A stretch of DNA of 5,000 bases, taken from NCBI GenBank assembly GCA_903893955.1, contig CAITOG010000269.1, positions 1 to 5,000 on the forward strand. Direction: 5' to 3'. This document shows, in pieces, positions 1 to 5,000 of this stretch. A program made the position numbers and the translations under genes. This stretch comes from an uncultured Actinomycetes bacterium (GTDB taxonomy: Bacteria > Actinomycetota > Acidimicrobiia > Acidimicrobiales > RAAP-2). A model generated the notes under the pieces. The model did not search any database. It saw nothing but the letters and a program-made list of their open reading frames with translations, and was not told the origin of the DNA. Position 1 is the first letter of the stretch. Every line of letters begins with the position of its first letter.

Positions 1-1348
1 GATCAGACGGCGGGGCGCGACCGAGGCGTGGTCGCGCAGCCCCCTCTGAGCGACGTCGGAGCTCGGCCAGCCCCCAGAAGATCGCCCTGAGAAGTGCGAT
101 GAGCATGGCGGCCCAGAGCAGCAGCTGAGGCACCCGGGTCGTCCCAGCCACGAGCGTGCGCAGCGAGGAGTCGATGTGCGGGTGCGGCGTCTCGTCGGCG
201 AGCGTGAACCACGAGGAGCGGTTCGGGAACCGGATCGAGTCGACGAGCGGCCCCGATCGAGGCAGCTTGGCGGTGGGGTCGTGGAAGTCGCGCAGATCGT
301 TGACCGGGGTGGCGGTCATCTGAAACACGATGCTCGCCCACATCTGGCTGAGGAAGGCTTGCGGGTGGGCGACGATGCCCCGCTCGACCGCCCCGAGCAG
401 CTGGCTCTGGGTCGCTGCGAACTCGCCTGGGGTGATGCTGCGGAGTGCGAGCGCCCAGTGGCCGAGCGGTGGCCGCCAGAGCAGGTCCTGGTTCCACCCG
501 GGGGGTGACAGGAAGGTTCGCTGCTCGCACACGACCGCCAACACGTGGTGGGTCCGGCCCATCGCGCCCGGGGGCGGCGTGCAGTCGACGATCGGCGACC
601 ATCTGGTCACGAGGAACGACGCCTGGGCGGGGTCGGTCGTCCACATCGAGTACCACCGGTGATAGGTCACGAGCGTCGGGATGGTCGGCGCCACCAGGCT
701 CACGATGCACAGGGCAGGCAAGGCCGCGTAGCGCAGCAGCCGGCTCGACACCGCTGCCGCGGACTTCCAGAGCACAAGGACGATCAGCGCTGTCACCAAG
801 GTCACCGCCGGCAAGAGGGCTGCGGTGTGGACCGCCGCAGCACAGCCGAGCGACGCCGCCGCGATGGCGGTCCAGGCCAGGATCGGGGCTGGTCGCCTGG
901 CGCGGATCGCTGAGCAGGCGGTGGCAAGGAAGAGCGCCAGGAAGAACGTCTCGACGGTCTCGGTGAGCATTGAGCGCTCCAGCCAGATCTGGAGAGGCAG
1001 GATGGCGAACACCATCCCGGCGAGCATCGCCAGCCACCAGCGGCACAGCCGGAGCAGGCACCACGTCAGGAGCAGCGCGGTGGCTACGCCGAGGATCGCC
1101 TGTGCCCACAGCACGTGCGCCTCGGTGAGCGAGCCGAGCGTGAAGATTCGCCAGAAGCCGTTGATAGCGGGCTCGTGCGCTGGACAGGGTCGCACCGCCC
1201 TCGTGATGACGTAGCACCACGAATCAGGGAAGTAGAGGGCCTGAGGCGCCAGCACGGTCCCGATCACCCGAGCGATGACAGCGACGATCCCGACCGACGA
1301 CAGGGCGAGAAGCCACCGGGCGCGAGCCGTCACGAGGCCGCGCCCCAT
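1..1348 (-). CDS. GT-C (family 39-like) integral membrane glycosyltransferase, partial, C-terminus beyond left edge
   Basis: Likely transfers a sugar from a polyprenyl-phosphate donor to an acceptor on the outer face of the cytoplasmic membrane. The frame read leftward from the ATG at 1346-1348 is open for 449 codons to the edge. Hydrophobic segments lie near residues 12-34, 78-98, 103-122, 128-148, 155-196, 206-228 and 405-428. A first-loop motif, YFPDSWCY (39-46, Asp42), follows helix 1, as in GT-C enzymes where a loop-1 Asp is catalytic. LERSMLTETVETFF (123-136) resembles the conserved R-x-x-x-TE segment of ArnT/PMT-like proteins. A polar domain of about 170 residues (229-400) precedes the last helix and probably faces outward. 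Cys45/Cys55 and Cys256/Cys274 could form disulfides. The basic tail (430-449) suggests the true C-terminus is near. The start is uncertain: no good Shine-Dalgarno precedes 1348, and in-frame ATG 1390 and GTG 1333 are alternatives. Acceptor and sugar are unknown. It could also be a GT-C-like protein of unassigned function. Confidence 0.72.
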   Translation of the reverse strand, partial: MGRGLVTARARWLLALSSVGIVAVIARVIGTVLAPQALYFPDSWCYVITRAVRPCPAHEPAINGFWRIFTLGSLTEAHVLWAQAILGVATALLLTWCLLRLCRWWLAMLAGMVFAILPLQIWLERSMLTETVETFFLALFLATACSAIRARRPAPILAWTAIAAASLGCAAAVHTAALLPAVTLVTALIVLVLWKSAAAVSSRLLRYAALPALCIVSLVAPTIPTLVTYHRWYSMWTTDPAQASFLVTRWSPIVDCTPPPGAMGRTHHVLAVVCEQRTFLSPPGWNQDLLWRPPLGHWALALRSITPGEFAATQSQLLGAVERGIVAHPQAFLSQMWASIVFQMTATPVNDLRDFHDPTAKLPRSGPLVDSIRFPNRSSWFTLADETPHPHIDSSLRTLVAGTTRVPQLLLWAAMLIALLRAIFWGLAELRRRSEGAARPRLGRAPPSD

Positions 1349-1362
1349 TGCTGTGACGACAA

Positions 1363-1384
1363 GGGGACCATGGGGACCATGGTC
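1363..1384. repeat. Tandem 9-bp repeat and overlapping 10-bp palindrome in divergent intergenic region
   Basis: GGGGACCAT occurs twice in perfect tandem (1363-1371 and 1372-1380). The second copy runs into a perfect palindrome, GACCATGGTC (1375-1384). The site lies between two divergently read glycosyltransferase genes, so it could be an operator or part of a shared promoter. The sequence is observed; the regulatory role is inference. If the minus-strand gene starts at ATG 1390, the repeat would be coding. Confidence 0.4.
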
Positions 1385-1404
1385 TAACATCTCCACGGTC
1401 AACT

Positions 1405-1410
1405 GAGGGG
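1405..1410 (+). promoter_or_regulatory. Ribosome binding site deciding the GTG start at 1417
   Basis: GAGGGG lies six bases before the GTG at 1417-1419. This good spacing, plus the fact that the conserved GT2 fold begins about 12 residues in, supports this start over internal ATGs such as the one at codon 17. Confidence 0.6.
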
Positions 1411-1416
1411 TTCGCC

Positions 1417-2595
1417 GTGACGACGCCAGTACAAGATCAGGGTCTTCTCGAGCTGACCATCCTCATGCCGTGCCTCAACGAGGCGGAGACGCTGGCGTCG
1501 TGCATCGACGAGGCGCTTGCCTTCTTGTCCAGCAGCAGCATCCGAGGCGAGGTGCTGATCGCCGACAACAACAGCAGCGACGAGAGCCGGGCCATCGCCA
1601 TCGATGCCGGCGCTCGGGTCGTCGTGATCGACGAACCTGGCTATGGCTCGGCCCTTCGAGGGGGCATCGCCGCCGCCCGAGGGCGCTACGTCGCCATGGC
1701 CGACGCGGACGGCAGCTACGACTTCTCCTCGCTCGGTCCTTTCATCGACCAGCTCCGAGACGGCGCTGACCTCGTCATCGGGAACCGGTTCGCCGGCGGC
1801 ATCGAGCCGGGCGCGATGCCACCGCTGCACCGCTACCTCGGCAACCCGGTGCTCTCCTACGTCGGGCGCCTCTTCTTCCACCTCAAGATCAAGGACTTCC
1901 ACTGCGGACTTCGGGCCTTCGACCGCCAGGCGATCTTGGACCTCAACCTCCAGACCACGGGCATGGAGTTCGCCAGCGAGATGATCGTGCTGGCGGCGCT
2001 GGCGGGTCTTGAGATCACTGAGATCCCGACCACGCTGCGGCCAGACGGCCGGAGCCGACCCCCGCACCTGCGCAGCTGGCACGACGGCTGGCGGCACCTG
2101 CGGTTCCTCCTGCTCTTCAGCCCTCGATGGCTCTTCCAGATCCCAGGACTCGTCCTCGTCATCGCCTCGCTGATCGCGGGGATCGTGCTGGCGCTCGGTC
2201 CGCTCAAGATCGGCAGCGTCACCTTCTCAGCCGGCAGCCTGGTGGTGGCCGCTGGCGCCTTCATCGTGGGCGTCCAGGCGCTCCAGTTCGACTTCATCAC
2301 CCGATCCTTCGCCTTGACCGAGGGCTACCGGACCCAGGACGAGCGAACGAGACGCCAGCTGGCTGCCGTCACCTTCGAGCGAGGGGCCCTCGTCGGGCTG
2401 CTCCTCGTGGCACTCGGGATCATCGGGCTCGTGGCGACCTTCCAGTCGTGGCGGCGAGTCCGCTTCGGCAACCTCGTGACCACCCACGAGATGCGCGTGC
2501 TGATCCCCTCGGTGGTGGCGATCGTGGGTGGGTGCCAGGTGGCGCTCACGGCCATGTTCGTGAGCCTGATGAAGATCCGGGCCGACCTCGACTGA
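1417..2595 (+). CDS. Family 2 glycosyltransferase, polyprenyl-phosphate sugar synthase (DPM1-like) with four C-terminal membrane helices
   Basis: Likely moves a sugar from a nucleotide-sugar to polyprenyl phosphate at the cytoplasmic face of the membrane. It is complete at 392 residues with a GTG start. The GT-A domain fills about residues 12-235. Its motifs are MPCLNEAET (17-25), ADNNSSD (49-55), the metal/nucleotide-binding DADGSYDF (96-103), IGNRF (121-125), DFHCGLRAF (160-168) and MEFASEM (183-189). The last three are typical of the dolichol/polyprenyl-phosphate mannose or glucose synthase branch of GT2. Hydrophobic segments near 238-260, 268-290, 324-342 and 361-384 anchor it. The amphipathic, Trp/Arg-rich stretch 219-240 leads into them. 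It is divergent from the GT-C-like gene, which would be a natural consumer of its product. The gene ends 78 bases before a tRNA. The sugar (mannose, glucose or other) cannot be read from the sequence. GT2 membership is clear; the exact donor and physiological role are inference. Confidence 0.9.
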   Translation: MTTPVQDQGLLELTILMPCLNEAETLASCIDEALAFLSSSSIRGEVLIADNNSSDESRAIAIDAGARVVVIDEPGYGSALRGGIAAARGRYVAMADADGSYDFSSLGPFIDQLRDGADLVIGNRFAGGIEPGAMPPLHRYLGNPVLSYVGRLFFHLKIKDFHCGLRAFDRQAILDLNLQTTGMEFASEMIVLAALAGLEITEIPTTLRPDGRSRPPHLRSWHDGWRHLRFLLLFSPRWLFQIPGLVLVIASLIAGIVLALGPLKIGSVTFSAGSLVVAAGAFIVGVQALQFDFITRSFALTEGYRTQDERTRRQLAAVTFERGALVGLLLVALGIIGLVATFQSWRRVRFGNLVTTHEMRVLIPSVVAIVGGCQVALTAMFVSLMKIRADLD

Positions 2596-2673
2596 TCGCG
2601 CCCGAGCGCACCCCGGACGGGTGGGTGGCCTCGGCTCTTGTAATCTCGTGTGTCCTCGCTTCGAGCGGGGCAT
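2596..2673 (+). promoter_or_regulatory. Intergenic gap with possible tRNA promoter and weak hairpin
   Basis: TAATCT at 2641-2646 could be the -10 box of the tRNA gene, placing a start about 20 bases before the mature 5' end; no convincing -35 box is seen. A small hairpin, CACCC (2609-2613) with GGGTG (2619-2623), follows the GT2 stop, but it has no T-run and is a poor terminator candidate. Confidence 0.25.
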
Positions 2674-2761
2674 GGAGGCGTGCGAGAGCGGCCGAATCGG
2701 CACGATTGGAAATCGTGTGTGGGGAAACTCACCGTGGGTTCAAATCCCACCGCCTCCGCCA
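2674..2761 (+). tRNA. tRNA-Ser (anticodon GGA, reads UCC/UCU)
   Basis: The acceptor stem GGAGGCG (2674-2680) pairs perfectly with CGCCTCC (2751-2757), followed by discriminator G 2758 and an encoded CCA (2759-2761). The anticodon stem CACGA/TCGTG (2701-2705, 2713-2717) encloses the loop TTGGAAA with anticodon GGA at 2708-2710. A long class II variable arm follows (2718-2733), in which GTGGG and CTCAC form a hairpin. The T stem GTGGG/CCCAC (2734-2738, 2746-2750) holds the loop TTCAAAT. Long variable arm, discriminator G and anticodon all agree with serine. No integrase gene or repeat of the tRNA 3' end is visible downstream in the window, so there is no sign of an integrated element here. Confidence 0.97.
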
Positions 2762-2860
2762 CGAAGTCGGCGACCTGCCACGGCCCTGCCATGAGATCGT
2801 CGCTTCCACCATCAAGGATCCGCTGGCCGACTCCTGTCACGTTCCTAGGCTCGTTGCGAG

Positions 2861-2938
2861 ATGACCGTGTTCGAGGACAGACCGGGGCAAAGCGCCGGCA
2901 CCGCCAACGACGCCACCACGAGGAGCCAGAGCTCATGA
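2861..2938 (+). CDS. Possible 25-codon leader ORF overlapping the hydrolase start
   Basis: An ATG at 2861 opens a 25-residue frame (begins MTVFEDRPG, ends RSQSS) whose TGA (2936-2938) overlaps the ATG of the hydrolase gene (2935-2937) as ATGA. That arrangement is typical of translational coupling. Against it, no strong Shine-Dalgarno precedes the ATG, the peptide is polar with no recognisable motif, and a frame this short arises easily by chance. Most likely non-coding spacer. Confidence 0.15.
   Translation: MTVFEDRPGQSAGTANDATTRSQSS
2920..2925 (+). promoter_or_regulatory. Ribosome binding site deciding the hydrolase start at 2935
   Basis: GAGGAG sits nine bases before the ATG at 2935-2937. 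It argues for this start rather than in-frame starts further upstream, which would run the gene through the tRNA. Confidence 0.55.
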
Positions 2939-4683
2939 CGACACCCGATGAGCGGCCCGACACCGACGTGACGCACAGCCTCGATGAGCCGCCAGCCGAG
3001 CGACGCCGTCTGATCTGGCGGCCACCCGCGCTCGGCGCGCTCTTCGTGGGCTTCATCTTCTGGCTCGAGTCGCTCAGGCCGACCCTGCTCCCCCACCCTC
3101 CCTTGAGCCAGGGCGTCGTCGGTGGGCTGTGCCTGCTGATCGGCTACGGCATCGGCGGGCTCGCCATCCATGCCGTCGTGCTGATCGCCCGGCGCCTGGG
3201 CTGGTCGGGAGCCTCGCCGGCGGTCCGACGAGGGGCGAGGTGGGCGTTCCTCGTCGCCGGCATCATCGGAGTCGTCGGCGGGTCAGTGATCTGGCTGCTC
3301 TGGCAGAACGACCAGCGCATCGAGGTCTCGATGCCCCACATCAGCTGGACCGAGGTCCCAGTGATGCTGCTGGTGACCGCGCTCGTCGTGGTGATCATCG
3401 GCATCATCGCCCGGCTGATCGCCGCTGGCGTCGGGTGGCTCGACCGGCTGCTCAGCCGCCACCTCCCGAGGCCCGTGGCGCACGTGATCATGGTGGTGGT
3501 CGTGGCGTTCGTGGCCATCGGCCTCGGCAACAAGCTGGTCGTCGACGCCTTTCTCGGACGAGCCAGCGCCGCCTTCGAGGCTGGCGACTCGACCACCGAG
3601 CCCGGAGCCCACCAGCCGACCTCCTCCGACATCTCTGGTGGCCCAGGGTCACTGGTGGCGTGGAGCACGCTCGGCCTCCAGGGTCGCAACTGGGTCTCTC
3701 GCACCTCCACGCCGGCTGAGCTCCAGGCCTTCGCCGGACCCAACGTCCCAGTGATGCAGCCCATCCGGTCCTATGCAGGCCTAGCTAGCGCCTCGAACGT
3801 CGATGCCCGGGCCAAGCTCGCCGTCGAGGACCTCGCCCGGGCCGGCGGCTTCAAGCGCAAGGTGCTCGTGGTGGCGACCGCCACCGGCTCTGGCTGGATC
3901 AACCCGATCACCTCCTCGGCGTTCGAGTACGAGTGGCACGGCGACACCGCCATGGTCTCGATGCAGTACTCGTACCTGCCCTCCTGGATCGCCTTCCTGA
4001 CGGATCGAGACACCGCCGCCCAAGCGGGCACCGCGCTCAACCGGGCGGTCTACGCCGAGTGGTCGGCCCTCCCGGCAGGCGAGCGGCCGAAGCTCATCCT
4101 CTTCGGCGAGAGCCTCGGGTCGCTCGGCTCTGAGGACACCTACCTCGGCGCCACCGCTGCCGGCTCGGTCGACGATGCCACCGCACACGCCGACGGCATC
4201 TTGTGGGTCGGACCGACGACCACCAACCCCATCTGGCACCAGGTCACCGCAGCCCGCAATCCAGGTTCGCCGGTCTGGCGACCGACCTATGGCGATGGGT
4301 CCCAGGTGGTCTTCGCCAACTCGCCAGGGGAGCTGCCCACCGCCGCGTCGGGCCGATCACGCATCGTCTACCTCCAGCACCCCTCGGACCCGGTGACCTG
4401 GTGGAGCACCTCGGCCATCTACTGGCCGCCGGCATGGATCAGCGAGCATCCGCACGGGTCTGACATCCCGTCGTCGGTCTCGTGGTTCCCGATCGTGACC
4501 TTCCTCCAGACGACCGGTGACCTCATGGAGGGGTTCTCGACGCCAGCTGGCCATGGCCACAACTACAACGACGCATGGGCCCAGGCCGTCAACTCGGTGG
4601 CGACCCCAGCTGGTTGGACCGCGGCCGACACCGCTCGGCTCTCGGCCGCCATGGTGGCCCTCCACGGCCTCGGTGCCAACTGA
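2935..4683 (+). CDS. Membrane-anchored alpha/beta hydrolase, Abhydrolase_9 (former DUF2319) type
   Basis: A 582-residue predicted serine hydrolase with an N-terminal membrane domain; substrate unknown. After a polar, Arg-ended N-terminus (1-29), about five hydrophobic segments lie near 33-49, 60-85, 103-123, 141-163 and 181-203. Positive charges at 21-25, 86-87, 99-102 and 171-179 favour a cytoplasmic N-terminus and an odd number of helices, so the catalytic domain (about 235-582) should lie outside the membrane. This domain holds KVLVVATATGSGWINP (309-324), the nucleophile elbow GESLGS (391-396, Ser393), QHPSDPVTWW (481-490, Asp485 a candidate acid) and a late GHGHNY (539-544, His540 or His542 as base). 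This order matches the two-part family Abhydrolase_9_N plus Abhydrolase_9, known mainly from actinobacteria. Start chosen by the GAGGAG at 2920 and because earlier starts overlap tRNA-Ser. A CPBP-like gene follows after one base, implying one operon. The fold call is confident; lipid or envelope-ester hydrolysis is inference. Confidence 0.88.
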   Translation: MTTPDERPDTDVTHSLDEPPAERRRLIWRPPALGALFVGFIFWLESLRPTLLPHPPLSQGVVGGLCLLIGYGIGGLAIHAVVLIARRLGWSGASPAVRRGARWAFLVAGIIGVVGGSVIWLLWQNDQRIEVSMPHISWTEVPVMLLVTALVVVIIGIIARLIAAGVGWLDRLLSRHLPRPVAHVIMVVVVAFVAIGLGNKLVVDAFLGRASAAFEAGDSTTEPGAHQPTSSDISGGPGSLVAWSTLGLQGRNWVSRTSTPAELQAFAGPNVPVMQPIRSYAGLASASNVDARAKLAVEDLARAGGFKRKVLVVATATGSGWINPITSSAFEYEWHGDTAMVSMQYSYLPSWIAFLTDRDTAAQAGTALNRAVYAEWSALPAGERPKLILFGESLGSLGSEDTYLGATAAGSVDDATAHADGILWVGPTTTNPIWHQVTAARNPGSPVWRPTYGDGSQVVFANSPGELPTAASGRSRIVYLQHPSDPVTWWSTSAIYWPPAWISEHPHGSDIPSSVSWFPIVTFLQTTGDLMEGFSTPAGHGHNYNDAWAQAVNSVATPAGWTAADTARLSAAMVALHGLGAN

Positions 4684-4684
4684 G

Positions 4685-5000
4685 GTGACCGAGGTCGACC
4701 AAGCTGGCGACGCACACACGAAGAGCTCGTCGTGGTGGTCCACGCACCGCGACCTCATCGCCCTGGGCGCCACCATCGTCGTCTTGGCCTCATGGAACAT
4801 CTCGCGCTCATCGTTGGTCCCCGAGCGCTACGGGATCCCAGCCAGCCTCGCCATGGCGGTGGTGTTCGTCGGCCTCGGCCTCTTTGGTGGCCTTCGCTGG
4901 CGAGGCTTCGGGCTCGAGCGCAGCCGCCTGCTGAGCGGCCTGGCCTATGGCGGCACGGTGTTCGCCATCGTCGGCGTGGTGCTGCTCATCGGCGGTGCCC
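4685..5000 (+). CDS. N-terminal part of a membrane protein, probably a CPBP-family (CAAX-type) intramembrane protease
   Basis: From the GTG at 4685-4687, one base after the hydrolase stop, a frame is open for 105 codons to the window edge. A polar N-terminus (1-22) is followed by hydrophobic segments near 24-39, 52-70 and 86-105. The layout WNISRSSLVPERYGIP (37-52), a helix, then RWRGFGLERSRLLSGLAYG (71-89) resembles the N-terminal region of actinobacterial CPBP/Abi-type proteases, where a short 'R-x-x-G-x-G-L-x-R-x-R' stretch precedes the third helix. The catalytic EExxxR and later His motifs would lie beyond position 5000, so the family call rests on an N-terminal resemblance only. An overlapping in-frame GTG at 4673 is an alternative start; neither has a strong Shine-Dalgarno, which suits coupling to the upstream gene. 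It may otherwise be an unassigned polytopic membrane protein. Confidence 0.6.
   Translation, partial: MTEVDQAGDAHTKSSSWWSTHRDLIALGATIVVLASWNISRSSLVPERYGIPASLAMAVVFVGLGLFGGLRWRGFGLERSRLLSGLAYGGTVFAIVGVVLLIGGA

Noticed and set aside
3..1220. Closed 405-codon minus-strand ORF
   Set aside because: Its product is rich in Arg, Ala, Pro and Asp with no membrane segments or motifs. The frame beside it gives a coherent membrane protein with GT-C-like motifs over 449 codons, so this is an out-of-frame shadow.
1399..2097. 232-codon minus-strand ORF opposite the GT2 gene
   Set aside because: It is low-complexity Asp/Val/Glu/Arg-rich sequence lying antisense to a clearly conserved glycosyltransferase domain; it is a shadow caused by high GC content.
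2739..2761. tRNA-Ser 3' end as integration site of a mobile element
   Set aside because: No integrase gene, no second copy of the tRNA 3' end and no change in base composition are visible downstream in the window.
2765..2832. 7-bp inverted repeat AGTCGGC / GCCGACT after the tRNA, as terminator or attachment site
   Set aside because: The arms are 54 bases apart and no T-run follows, so it does not look like a terminator; such short GC-rich repeats are expected by chance.
2650..2934. Upstream extension of the hydrolase frame, which would give a 677-residue protein
   Set aside because: The extension reads straight through tRNA-Ser(GGA) and adds no recognisable domain; the GAGGAG-supported ATG at 2935 is a better start.
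2325..3056. 243-codon minus-strand ORF across the tRNA region
   Set aside because: It runs antisense through the end of the GT2 gene, the tRNA and the start of the hydrolase, with an Arg/Ser-rich product typical of a shadow frame.

Overview
This is a GC-rich window with dense coding, GTG starts alongside ATG, and strong G/C preference at third codon positions. Together with the protein types, this suggests a high-GC actinomycete (Actinomycetota). An Acidimicrobiia-like lineage is possible, but that is only an impression and the window holds no phylogenetic marker that settles it. I see no insertion sequence, phage gene, CRISPR array or toxin/defence module.

Layout. (1) Positions 1-1348, minus strand: a polytopic membrane protein resembling GT-C (family 39 / ArnT / PMT-like) glycosyltransferases, running off the left edge. 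Its frame has no stop inside the window, and a longer-looking closed ORF in another frame is only a shadow. (2) Positions 1349-1416: a short divergent intergenic region with a perfect 9-bp tandem repeat and a 10-bp palindrome. (3) Positions 1417-2595, plus strand: a complete family 2 (GT-A) glycosyltransferase of the polyprenyl-phosphate sugar synthase (DPM1-like) type with four C-terminal membrane helices. (4) Positions 2674-2761: tRNA-Ser(GGA) with an encoded CCA end. (5) Positions 2762-2934: a 173-bp spacer with no clear terminator but a possible 25-codon leader ORF. (6) Positions 2935-4683, plus strand: a membrane-anchored alpha/beta hydrolase of the Abhydrolase_9 (formerly DUF2319) type. 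(7) From 4685 to the right edge, plus strand: the N-terminus of a membrane protein that looks like a CPBP-family (CAAX-type) intramembrane protease, one base after the hydrolase stop.

How the genes may work together. The divergent pair fits a two-step envelope glycosylation scheme: the GT2 enzyme would load a sugar onto a polyprenyl phosphate at the cytoplasmic face, and the GT-C enzyme would use such a lipid-linked sugar outside the membrane. The hydrolase and the CPBP-like gene are probably co-transcribed, and both are membrane proteins. All four protein genes therefore concern the cell envelope, but a single shared pathway is inference. I found no convincing evidence for a previously undescribed system. 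The most notable points are the divergent glycosyltransferase pair, its repeat-bearing intergenic region and the hydrolase/protease pair.
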